A stretch of DNA of 64,000 bases from Limnobaculum xujianqingii (GTDB taxonomy: Bacteria > Pseudomonadota > Gammaproteobacteria > Enterobacterales > Enterobacteriaceae). Positions 55,452 through 64,000 of this stretch are shown in pieces; positions within the stretch are counted from its first letter, which is position 1, and each line of letters opens with the position of its first letter. Under the pieces are notes generated by a model. It was not told the origin of the DNA. It made no database searches and was given only the letters and a program-made list of their open reading frames with translations. The stretch covers positions 1,116,001 through 1,180,000 of the forward strand of contig NZ_JABMLK010000002.1 in the NCBI RefSeq assembly GCF_013394855.1, in the 5' to 3' direction. The translations under genes were made by a program, and so were the position numbers.

Positions 55452-56162
55452 ATGGGTTCTGAATCGGTTTTTTTTGAAAAAGTGCGCTCGCATATTTTAG
55501 AGCAGGCAACTTTAGGCGAACGAATTGAAACAGAAACTGAGCTGGCGGCACGTTTTAATGTTACACGTTATCAGATAAGAAAAGTTTTGACCTCGCTGAC
55601 TCAGATGGGAATTTTGGATCGGTCGCCCAAAAAAGGCAGTGTGATTCGTCAGATAAACACGGATACGTTGAGCGATCAGATGCAGATTCAGTTTGGCGCG
55701 GCGGGGTTTGATATTAATGAGTTTTTAGAAGCGCGGGTATTAATTGAGTGTGCGATTCTGCCTTTAGCTATTAAGCGTATGACGCCGGCACTGATGGGGA
55801 AATTAGAAAATACTCTGAATCAGATGGAAGAATTTGCTCATATCCCTTCTAAAGCAGATCAGTTTGACCGGGATTTTCATCTGTTGATATTGCAGGCCTG
55901 TGGTAATCGCGTGTTGCAGGTGTTTTCTGATGTGTTGATTACTTACTTTGATAAAACCTCTGCGTTACTGAACTCGTTTGGTGCGGAATATTTTGTTGAT
56001 ATCGCCCGGCAGGAAAAAGCTATTTTGAGTGCGATTAAGAATGAAGAGGTTGAGCTGGCGGTGAAGTTATTACGCGAGCATTTGGTGAGTACTTCACAGA
56101 CTTTGCCGCCGGAGGGTAAGCCGAAGGCTAAGCGAGTTGGTAAGAAAGAGGTTAAAGGGTAG
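55452..56162 (+). CDS. GntR-family regulator (FadR/FCD type)
   Basis: A 236-residue regulator. The N-terminal winged helix is LGERIETETELAARFNVTRYQIRKVLTSLTQMGILDRSPKKGSVI (about 20-64). The FCD ligand domain shows EARVLIECAILPLAI, the metal-site residues in DRDFHLLILQACGNRVL (Asp and His) and a late His in LLREHLVSTSQ. Such domains sense carboxylates. The last 25 residues are very Lys-rich. It sits between two Dcu carriers and should control this island; the TTGTCGACAA palindrome near 59354 fits a GntR operator. Confidence 0.87.
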   Translation: MGSESVFFEKVRSHILEQATLGERIETETELAARFNVTRYQIRKVLTSLTQMGILDRSPKKGSVIRQINTDTLSDQMQIQFGAAGFDINEFLEARVLIECAILPLAIKRMTPALMGKLENTLNQMEEFAHIPSKADQFDRDFHLLILQACGNRVLQVFSDVLITYFDKTSALLNSFGAEYFVDIARQEKAILSAIKNEEVELAVKLLREHLVSTSQTLPPEGKPKAKRVGKKEVKG

Positions 56163-56213
56163 GGAAGTTGGTTTTGGTTTTTGGTGGATGGGAAACTACT
56201 CGTACTTAACATT

Positions 56214-56370
56214 GGAGCGCGTCGGGCCTAGTCCACCTAGGGGCAGTTATGAAACACCTTGCGGTGTTTCACCCTGACGGGCCAGCGCAAGCGCTGTTCA
56301 AACAGGCTTTGCCTGTTTGTCCGGCAGCTAAAGCTGCTACGACCCCAACGGCGGCCTCTCCCTCCGATTG
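56214..56370 (+). repeat. Interspersed intergenic repeat, copy 3 (diverged, with extra hairpins)
   Basis: The ends resemble copies 1 and 2 (GGGCCTAG..., CTAGGGGC, GCTACGACCCCAACGGC..., CTCTCCC), but the middle is a string of four perfect hairpins: GAAACACC/GGTGTTTC (56251-56270), CAGCGC/GCGCTG (56283-56296), AAACAGGC/GCCTGTTT (56300-56318) and GCAGCT/AGCTGC (56324-56337). It lies between converging Dcu-island genes. Not coding. Confidence 0.7.
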
Positions 56371-56458
56371 GTTATTTTAATGTGTAAAAATTAGCATTCT
56401 ATTTTGTAATTAACCAAAAACCGACAAATGAGAGTTTGTCGGTTTTTTCGTGGTTTAG

Positions 56459-57791
56459 TTAGAAGACGATTTGAGAAATAAAATAGCCTGCGATTACTGC
56501 TGATATGACCATCACAAAACCTGGTCGCAGGTAGCTGTGGTTTATTACGTATTTACCTAAGCGGGTGGTTCCGGTTCGGTCAAAGGCTACGCAGCCAATT
56601 TGGCCGGCGCCGGGGACGATGAAGTCGCCGCAGGTTGCAGGGTACATGGCAACCAGCAGTGCAGGGGGAATTCCCATTGCGGCACCCAGAGGCATTAGTG
56701 CGGCTACTGTGGCAGACGGGCTGAAGATAACCGCTGAGAAGCAGAACAGGATTAAACCAAACAGCATTGGCCATGATTCCACCATGTGTTTGAACAGTTC
56801 TTCAAATAATGGACGGTAAGCATCGAAGAAGGTACCGGTCATCCAGGAAATACCAAATACCCCAACTACGCCGATTAAACCAGAACGGAACACTGAGCCG
56901 GAGGCGAATTTATCGCTGGGTACTTTGCTAAAGATAATGATAAACAGCGCTGCGGCCAGCATGACCATTTGGATCAGGGCTGGGGGTGGCTAAAGGTACC
57001 ATTTTCCCGCCCACTTCCCATGCAGGCAGCAGTGATTTGACGGAACCAAACAGGATTACAGTAGCAACGCCAATGCCAAAAATCAGTACCCCAATTTTCG
57101 CGCCAACCGTTGGTTTGTAAGCCTGTATCTCTTTTTGTTCAACGTGCAGTGACTGGTAGTCACCTGCGGCTATTCTGCGCTGGAATTCAGGATCGTTTTC
57201 CAGCTCTTTTCCGCGTTTAAATACCGATAAGCATCCGCACAATGTACCGATAATGAATGCCGGGATGCTCACTCCAAGGATCTGGATGATAGAAACATCA
57301 TACATCGATAGCGCCGCGATCATGCCTGCGGTTGCCGCACTCATTGGGCTGGCGATAACGGCTATTCCGGCGGCGATAACGCACATGGACATCGGCCGTT
57401 CGGGTCTGATTTTTGCCTCAGCGGCAACTTCTGCCACCACCGGATACACGGCAAAAGCCACATAAGCAGTACCGCAAAACATAACGAATAACGAACAGAT
57501 GAAAGGTCCCAGGAAGGTGATGGCACTGGGTTTTTTACGCAGCATTTTTTCAGCGACACGTACCAGAAAATCAAGACCACCGGCACCCTGTAATACGCTG
57601 GTGCAGGCAATAACTGCGATGATAATTAATAATACCGCAATAGGTGGAGAGGCAGGCTGTAAGCCGAATAGCAGCGTCAGTATACAGACGCCTAATCCCC
57701 CGGCAGCACCCAGTCCAACCCCACCATAACGCCCACCCACACCAATACAAACAAGTACAACTAACAGTTGAACCCAGAATAATTCAGACAT
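56459..57791 (-). pseudogene. Second Dcu-type C4-dicarboxylate transporter, frameshifted
   Basis: Two overlapping frames on the minus strand make one DcuA/DcuB-family carrier. The first part (start 57791, RBS AGGAGG) has GVGGRYGGVGLGAAGGLGV, FLGPFICSLFVMFCGTAYVAFAVYPVVAE and ASPMSAATAGMIAALS; the second has GVVGVFGISWMTGTFFDAY and FDRTGTTRLGKYVINHSYLRPG. An extra C in a C5 run (plus-strand G5 at 56982-56986) breaks the frame: with four, KMVPLATPALIQMVMLAA continues into the second part. Probably a sequencing error or a fresh mutation, as the rest is conserved. Upstream on the same strand is the argininosuccinate-lyase-like gene. Confidence 0.87.
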
Positions 57792-57906
57792 AAGACTCCC
57801 TCCTACAACATGCAAAAGCACGGCAGTCATATAAGTTATTTTTATTTAAGGCATCAGCGCAGAGTGATGAGCCGATGCCCTATGACATGATTAAGTCAGT
57901 TCAGGG

Positions 57907-59280
57907 CTATAACAGGCTCTTAGCCAGAGCGATCTGTTTAGTCACCGCATCTGGTGCGGTTCCGCCGTAGGACTGTCTGGCACCGACTGAGGCTTCCAGC
58001 GTAATATCGTCATAGATATCGCTTTCAATTTGTGGATGGAAGCTGTGGTATTCATCGAGGGTCAGTTGATTAAGCTTTTTGCCATGTTTAATGCAGTAAT
58101 TCACTGCGCTACCCACTACGTGGTGAGCATCGCGGAACGGGATACCTTTACGCACCAGATAGTCGGCCATATCGGTAGCGGTAGAGAAGCCCCGGTCTGC
58201 TGCATCCCGGGTTTTATCTTCATTAATTTTCATTTTCTCAATCATTGGCGCGATGATCTTAAGGCCAGCTTGCAGGGTATCCATTGAGTCATAGACCGTT
58301 TCTTTGTCTTCACTCATGTCAGTGTTATAGGAAAGAGGCAGTCCTTTCATAATGGTGAGTATTGCCATTAAGTTTCCATAAACCCGACCGCCTTTACCGC
58401 GCATTTTTTCTGCTACGTCAGGGTTTTTCTTTTGCGGCATAATGCTGGAGCCGGTACAGAAATCGTCCGACAGTTCGATAAACTTGAAGTCCTGACTGGA
58501 GAAAAGTACCAGTTCTTCTGAAATACGCGTCAGGTGCATAAAGCACATGGCGGCCGCTGCATTAAACTCAATCATATGGTCGCGATCGTTGACGGAGTCG
58601 ATACTGTTTGGCGTTGGCTCATCAAAGCCCAGTTCTTTGGCAGTGAACTCCCGGTCGATAGGGAAGGTAGTACCGGCCAATGCAGCAGCGCCTAACGGGC
58701 ACTGACCCATACGGCGATACAGATCGTTAAAGCGGCCATAGTCACGCTGTAACATCCAAAAGTAGGTCATCACCCAGTGAGAGAACAGAATGGGCTGTCC
58801 GGTTTGCAAATGGGTGTAGCCTGGCATGATGACATTAAAGTTTTGTTCTGCTTTAGCGACGATGGTTGTCTGTAGTGCGCGAATATTCTGCTGAATCTCC
58901 AGAATGGTGGCACGCATATGCATTTTGGAGTCCAGCGTGGTTTGGTCGTTTCGGCTTCTTCCGGTATGCAGCTTTCCACCCACTGGACCAACGATCTCGG
59001 TCATTCTTTTTTCAATCGCCATATGGATATCTTCATCAGCGGTGCTGAAAACAAACTGACCATTTTCGATCTCTTGTTCAACTTTTTTTAGCCCGCTAAT
59101 GATGGTTTCTGCATCACTTTGGCTGATGATATTTTGGCGCCCCAGCATGGTTGCATGAGCAATACTGCCCTTAATATCAAATGGACATAGCCGTTGTTCA
59201 ATCATGATCGTTGCATTGAACTCTTCGACCAGTTTGTTGGTTGGTAAATCAAATCTGCTGCCCCATAGTTTTGATGACAT
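57907..59280 (-). CDS. Argininosuccinate lyase family protein
   Basis: A 457-residue member of the fumarase/aspartase superfamily, argininosuccinate-lyase branch: KLWGSRFDLPTNKLVEEFNATI near the start, LHTGRSRNDQTTLDSKMHMR (about 108-127), MPGYTHLQTGQPILFSHW, the active-site loop TGSSIMPQKKNPDVAEKMRGKGGRVYGN (about 276-303) and MKGLPLSYNTDMSEDKE. It would release fumarate from argininosuccinate or another N-substituted aspartate. No arg genes adjoin; instead two Dcu carriers do, so it may feed fumarate to respiration or use an imported aspartate derivative. ATG 59280 is placed by AGGA; the ATG at 59295 adds five residues. It is upstream of the second Dcu gene by 115 bp. Confidence 0.85.
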   Translation of the reverse strand: MSSKLWGSRFDLPTNKLVEEFNATIMIEQRLCPFDIKGSIAHATMLGRQNIISQSDAETIISGLKKVEQEIENGQFVFSTADEDIHMAIEKRMTEIVGPVGGKLHTGRSRNDQTTLDSKMHMRATILEIQQNIRALQTTIVAKAEQNFNVIMPGYTHLQTGQPILFSHWVMTYFWMLQRDYGRFNDLYRRMGQCPLGAAALAGTTFPIDREFTAKELGFDEPTPNSIDSVNDRDHMIEFNAAAAMCFMHLTRISEELVLFSSQDFKFIELSDDFCTGSSIMPQKKNPDVAEKMRGKGGRVYGNLMAILTIMKGLPLSYNTDMSEDKETVYDSMDTLQAGLKIIAPMIEKMKINEDKTRDAADRGFSTATDMADYLVRKGIPFRDAHHVVGSAVNYCIKHGKKLNQLTLDEYHSFHPQIESDIYDDITLEASVGARQSYGGTAPDAVTKQIALAKSLL

Positions 59281-60865
59281 GTTACTTTTCCTCATTAGAT
59301 TATTTTTTATACATAAACAGCGTAATTAATCTGAACTACAACACACAGCTATATTGTCGACAATTAAGATAATAAAAACGACAATATGGATCACATAATC
59401 GACAAATGATTTTTGACAGAAAGTTATTGTTGTTCTTTTGGTGTGAATTTTTTGTTTAATAATTTGATGAAATGGTGAGGACCGACGGTTGATGCATCCG
59501 TGTTAAAGAAATAGTTGGCAGTTTTTTTGAGTTAATGGTCAGCCAGCTATTTGAAGTGAAAACGCAGAGTAGTTCAGATAAAAAATAACAGCGAAGTATT
59601 TAGAGTTGTGGATAAACACCCTTTGAAAGCTTATAGATTTATGTTTTCACCCGACTATATTTTTGCAGATAAGGCTAATGGAGATATGATGATTTTTTTG
59701 ATATTACAGAAACTAAACTCTAAGTTTTGCACTTAAATGTGTCATCTGTTGATATTTTCAGGCAAAAGAACCCGACACTATCACCTATCATCCTGACTAC
59801 ATTAAGTATGAAAAATGGTATGTGATGAAAAAATTATTGATAAAGACTAAATGCCATTAGAGTAACAATTCAGAAAACCAATAAGGAGCCCCTGATAAAA
59901 CCATAAGTCAGATAGGGTTTATAGTTGCGAATTTATAATTACTCCTGAATGTTTAATGCTAATGGTTGTGATTACTGACCGAAAAAGTTATTGTAATATG
60001 TGTTTTATTTAACGAAAAAGTATTTTTTATCTGCTCATTTCATCTTTTATAAATGCAGGATTTAATCTCGTTCAAATCATTTATATATGTAACTATTTCT
60101 TTGGTTATTATTTAAAATAAAAATGAATCTTTAACTTTAAATCAATAATATTTGTTTTAAATTCATGTAATTACATTTTGATCTTATTATATTTTGGTTA
60201 TTTTATTGATTTCAATCAAGTCAAATCAGATTTTTAATCTATTAGAAATTGCCAATTTAGGATTTAGAATAATTATAATTAGCAATGTCATTATTTTATT
60301 TTAATCACATGATTGATGTTCTATTTATGTGATGAGAATCATTAATGCTATTAATGTGATTTTTTAAATTTCAAAAAAATAGGTGGATTAAAAAAAAGTT
60401 TTATCAGCTATATATTCTAATTATTCATATTAATTATCTTATTCAAATACTACACATTGGCTTTATTGATCGTTTTACATAAATGTTTTGGTTTATATGT
60501 CTATTTTGCATGCGTTGCACAACATTATTGATCGTGTTTTAATGTTTAAAAAGCAATAAAAGGTGGTTTTTAGTTGTTTTATTGAATAATTAACTAAATT
60601 TGTTTTTGCGGTGTGGAGGTGATTTTCACTCTGGATTTATAACTTTTTTTGACATTTAGATGACAAGAAAACAATTTCAATAAGCTAATTTACTCTCATT
60701 AACTTATTTTGAAAGACGAATTCTCACGCCTGTAAAAAAGGTGAGGATATTTACGTGAGCAGAGCATGGATAGCCGCTTTCACAGGCCATCTATCTTTGT
60801 CTCATAGCATGAAAATATAACCAAAATACACATTGGTTATTTAATTTAGATGGTGAAATACCAAC
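59281..60865. other. Long AT-rich non-coding region upstream of the fimbrial genes
   Basis: About 1.6 kb with no plausible gene. The part from about 59960 to 60610 is extremely AT-rich with runs of T and A, the sort of DNA bound by H-NS. The left end holds the CGACAA repeats of the lyase promoter. I found no inverted repeat pair that would mark a fim-type invertible switch. Confidence 0.6.
59353..59405 (-). promoter_or_regulatory. CGACAA repeats upstream of the lyase gene
   Basis: ATTGTCGACAAT (59353-59364) is a perfect 12-bp palindrome; CGACAA recurs at 59379-59384 and 59400-59405, so three copies are spaced 20 and 21 bp apart (two helical turns). Also ATATTGTCG at 59351 is the inverted partner of CGACAATAT at 59379. 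The core TTGTCGACAA looks like a GntR-family operator; the regulator at 55452 is a candidate binder. Confidence 0.5.
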
Positions 60866-60877
60866 ATGGAGTTTGTT

Positions 60878-61352
60878 ATGAAATTGAATAAATATCTTTT
60901 GGCAACGGTTGTAGCAACGGGTACCCCGATTTCAGCCACGCTGACCTTACCGCCAGTGACCACTACTACGCTGAACGCTGCGACAGGCACTTATGCTGGT
61001 CAGACTCCGTTCTCTATCCAGTTAACCGGATGTGAGGCAGCCACCGGATTGAACAACGTGCGCGCACTGTTCACCACTTCTAACACCCCCGGCTGGTGAT
61101 GCCCATGTGATGGCGAATACTGCTGCGGCGACACCGGCAACCAACGTTGCGGTTGCCATCATGCAACAAAACGGCACTACGCAGATTGACCTCAATGGCG
61201 GTACGGCAACCGATCCGGGGGCTGCATTACCGGTTGCCGGCTCTACGGGTCCACTTAATCTGCAATATAAAGCGGCTTATAAGTCACTGAATACCAGCGT
61301 AACCGCCGGTAACGTGACCGGTGTGGCTGATTTCGTTATCTCTTACTTCTGA
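60878..61352 (+). pseudogene. Major fimbrial subunit (type 1 pilin) truncated and frameshifted
   Basis: The parts 60878-61099 and 61107-61352 are one pilin of the FimA family (ALNAATG-type LNAATGTYAGQTPFSIQLTGCEAATGLNNVRALF, then VAVAIMQQNGTTQIDL and a C-terminal VADFVISYF). Two defects are seen. An extra C in the C5 run at 61086-61090 breaks the frame (four C restore TSNTPAGDAHVMAN). And the N-terminus passes from MKLNKYLLATVVATG directly to TPISATLTLPPVTTTTLN, lacking the signal cleavage region, the donor strand and the first Cys. The second defect is not a homopolymer artefact. ATG 60878 follows an in-frame ATG at 60866. Confidence 0.8.
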
Positions 61353-61385
61353 TAATCAAATCGCAGCATTTGGTAGCAATAACAA

Positions 61386-61412
61386 CCACCACGACAGTGA
61401 TTGTCGTGGTGG
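61386..61412 (+). terminator. Hairpin between the pilin and usher genes
   Basis: Perfect stem CCACCACGACA-GTGAT-TGTCGTGGTGG without a T-run. Such hairpins between pilin and usher/chaperone genes lower downstream transcription relative to the pilin. Confidence 0.7.
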
Positions 61413-61448
61413 GTATGAAATGACTTAACGGACTGAGAGAAAGTCAAA

Positions 61449-64000
61449 ATGATAAAGTTATCTAAGCGAATGATCATAAATAAACAATGTACTTTATCGG
61501 TTATTGCAGCGTCGATTTTACTGTCATTTTCTTCTGGCGTGTGGGCAGAAGAAAATGACAGTGAATTTGAGAGTGCGTTTTTGCGAAAAGACAAAAATGG
61601 TGCTTCGCCAGACATATTTCTCTACAAAAATGCCATTGCACCCGGGATGAAACGGGTAGAAGTGGTAGTCAATGATCGGGTTACCGATGTGTATGAAGTG
61701 AACTTTGTTCCTCAGCAGCAGGGAGGACAGGTGGTGCCCTGTCTGAATCGCCAGTTGTTGAATGACGCAGGTGTTAAAACCGAACTGTATGGTGACTGGC
61801 TGACTTCGCTAAAAAATGAAGAAACGTCTTCGGAAGTGTCGGCTGTTTGTGATGATCTGGAGCAGCGTATTCCGGCAGCCAGCGTATTTTATGATGATGC
61901 GCATCAGCAACTGCGGCTGACTCTGCCGCAGGAAGCGGTGAATAGTCAACGCTTTCAGATGATTTCACCTAAAGAATGGGATGACGGTACACCAACATTA
62001 CGTACCGCTTATAACGGCTATTTCTACCATTCGCGCCAGAAGAACAGCGACGGTGATGGTGGCCGAAATATTAACAACAGCGCTTTTGTCAGCCTCAATA
62101 GCATTGCCAGTTTTGGTGCCTGGCGGGTCTACAGCTTTGATACCTTTAACAAGAATGCGGATCAGGGCTGGCAGAGTAACCACGACCGGTTGTATGCCGA
62201 GAGAAACATTGCTTCGCTGAGTTCTAAAATATCGGCAGGGGATATTTATACCTACACTCCCAGCAATATCATGGGTGTAATCCCTCTGCGGGGTTTCACT
62301 ATGGGTACTAATGAGCGCATGTTGCTGGAGTCGCAATTTACCTATGCGCCGGTTATTCGGGGAACTGCCCGTACCAACGCCCGTCTGATTGTTCGTCAGC
62401 GGGGGAATATCATATACAGCAGAACGCTGACGCCGGGTGCATTTGCTATTGATGACCTGTACACCGCGCAGATGGGGGCCGATCTGGATGTGACGCTAGA
62501 AGAGACTGACGGTAGCGAGCAAAAGTTCAGCGTTCCCTATACTTCGCTTCCCAATATGATACGCCCCGGAGCACTACGTTATAGCCTGTCAGTCGGGGAG
62601 TACCGGGATAATCAGTCGGATAAACCCGTGATGGGAGCCCTGAGCATTGAGCGAGGATTTGAGTCATTTACTCTGAATGTTTCCGGTCTGGGATCGGATG
62701 ATTACCAGTCAGTTGCTGTGGGGGCAGCCTGGAGTATTGGCAATATTGGCGCATTTTCATTGGACATGGCGCAGGCTCGCTATACCTATGATCGTGTATC
62801 CGGTCAGTATGATAAAGAGACTAAAAACGGAACTGCGCTGCGTCTGCTGTATGCCAAACAGTTTGATAGCACGGATACCGGATTACGTATTCTGGGTTAT
62901 CAGTATCGTTCGGAGCATTTTCTCTCATTTTCAGAATTCAACAGTCGAAATTACCATCGCCGGGAAGGATATGACAACGACTATGAAGATGGCGATAGCC
63001 TGTGGAACAAACGACGTCGCAGCCGCCTTGAAGTCAACATTAATCAGGGAATGCAGGATTACGGCAGTCTGTACATGACGCTGAGTCAGGATCGTTACTA
63101 CGGTACTTCAGAGAAAACCACCTCGGCTTCTGCCGGCTACGGATTTATGGCAGGACCGGCCAGTATCAGTCTGGCTTATACCTACAGTAAAAATGGCAAA
63201 GGGGATAACGATAACTCACTCAATCTGGGTGTCAGCATACCTCTGCGATGGGGGGAGCGGGACAGAAATTATAACTCAGTGAACTATAACCTGACCCGCA
63301 ATAAGGATAACCGTTACAGCCAGTCTGTTGGCCTGTCGGGCAGTAGTCAGGATAGTCCGCTGTCCTACAGCCTGAACGTGCAGCGGGATTATCAGGAAAA
63401 ATTCAGTGAGTCCGCTTCTCTGAGCTATGACTCCCGTCTGGCGATGCTGAATACCTCTATCAGCCACAGTGATTATTCGGATCAGTTTTCGGCGGGTATA
63501 TCTGGCGGTTTAGTGTTGTATAAGGGCGGTCCTATTTTGACCCCGCGTATGGGAGACACTATCGCTATTGTGGAAACCCCTGGGGCATCAGGTATAGGCG
63601 TTTCAGGCAGTAATAATCAAACCGACTACTTCGGGCGGGCGGTCGTCAACTACCTGAGCCCTTACCGTTATAACACCGTCAGTCTGGACACCACTAATGC
63701 ACAGTCGGTGGAGCTGAAAGAGTCAGCCAGAAAAGTAGTACCTACGGAAGGAGCCGCAGTATTACTGCGTTTTGCTACCCGGGTGGGGCGTCGGGCGATG
63801 GTTATTGTTCAGGGAACACAGGCGATTCCAGTTGGGCTATTGTCACCGCAGAAGGACAGGATGACGAAGCAGGCATTGTGGGCAATAACGGACTTGCTTA
63901 CCTGACCGGGCTGGACGCCCGCAAAGATGAAGTGCTGACCGTCTCCTGGGGCCGAAATAATCAGCAGTGTCAGTTTACTTTACCTAAATTAGCAGATGCC
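61449..64000 (+). pseudogene. Fimbrial usher (FimD/PapC family), frameshifted near the 3' end and cut by the window edge
   Basis: Outer-membrane usher of chaperone-usher pili. A signal peptide precedes residue 34 (…SSGVWA). Seen are the N-terminal domain, the barrel and plug (YSFDTFNKNADQGWQSNHDRLYAERNIASLSSKISAGD, MGVIPLRGFTMGTNERML, FAIDDLYTAQMGADLDVTLEETDGSEQKFSVPY) and the C-terminal part. Reading frame 61449-63905 ends TQAIPVGLLSPQ; adding one base at the GG of 63821-63822 gives TQGDSSWAIVTAEGQDDEAG and stays open to the window end, as in FimD. A pilin gene precedes it by 96 bp; no chaperone gene lies between them. Confidence 0.85.

Noticed and set aside
60600..60870. Invertible fim-type promoter switch
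   Set aside because: Only short complementary pieces such as CTCAC/GTGAG (about 60724-60754) were seen, with no long matched inverted repeats and no recombinase gene in the window.
1..64000. tRNA, rRNA, CRISPR array, prophage or IS element
   Set aside because: No recognisable tRNA cloverleaf, rRNA, spaced repeat array, integrase or transposase was seen on either strand.

Overview
The window looks like the chromosome of a member of the Enterobacterales. Many genes are close relatives of E. coli housekeeping genes (artP, artI, nikR, yqhD, yccJ, tyrB, yajD, cobUST, btuR), mixed with catabolic islands that E. coli K-12 lacks. The gene mix would suit Budviciaceae (Budvicia, Pragia, Limnobaculum group), but that is a guess and no rRNA is present to test it. 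No tRNA, rRNA, CRISPR array, integrase or transposase was found.

Layout. 0-7 kb: end of an arginine ABC operon (artI, artP), a PAP2 membrane phosphatase, a His-tailed nikR, yqhD, yccJ, a VanW-family gene and two small genes. 6.9-13 kb: cobalamin nucleotide-loop genes cobU-cobS-cobC-cobT and, further on, btuR. Between cobT and btuR sits a complete quorum-sensing module: luxR-type receptor, an RsaM-like gene and an acyl-homoserine-lactone synthase. 13-21 kb: tyrB, an amidohydrolase, an amino-acid/polyamine permease, an ABC-F ATPase, yajD and an unknown membrane protein. 21.5-25.2 kb: a nucleoside island (DeoR-ribokinase fusion, nucleoside hydrolase, MFS transporter). 25.5-31.9 kb: a polyol-type island (EutH-like permease, glycerol-kinase-like FGGY kinase, GlpA-like dehydrogenase, second FAD oxidoreductase, DeoR regulator) around a divergent promoter with a perfect CRP site. 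32-38.4 kb: a two-component system flanked by cupin/CMD genes on one side and hydrolase/flavodoxin/membrane genes on the other, with the same 27-bp operator architecture on both sides. 38.4-41.3 kb: two orphan periplasmic-binding-type genes and a yghW homologue, each unit preceded by a near-ideal molybdate (ModE) box. 41.8-45.8 kb: an autotransporter interrupted by one TGA, and a glycosyltransferase. 46-53.3 kb: a sugar/polyol-phosphate island (SDR, deoC paralogue, HAD phosphatase, two Zn dehydrogenases, UhpT/GlpT-type transporter, MocR regulator). 54-59.3 kb: two Dcu-type C4-dicarboxylate carriers, a GntR/FCD regulator and an argininosuccinate-lyase paralogue. 59.3-64 kb: an AT-rich non-coding stretch, then a degraded pilin and an usher that runs off the window.

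The most notable points are: the luxR-rsaM-luxI module with a candidate lux box; the two Mo-boxes over orphan binding proteins; the repeated CTGACA operator; the DeoR-PfkB fusion; a MocR protein whose PLP lysine is replaced by Asn; a family of hairpin-bearing intergenic repeats (three copies); and a concentration of reading-frame breaks at short homopolymers (49-64 kb) that could be sequencing error or real decay. All identifications rest on reading the sequence and recalled family features; no search was run.
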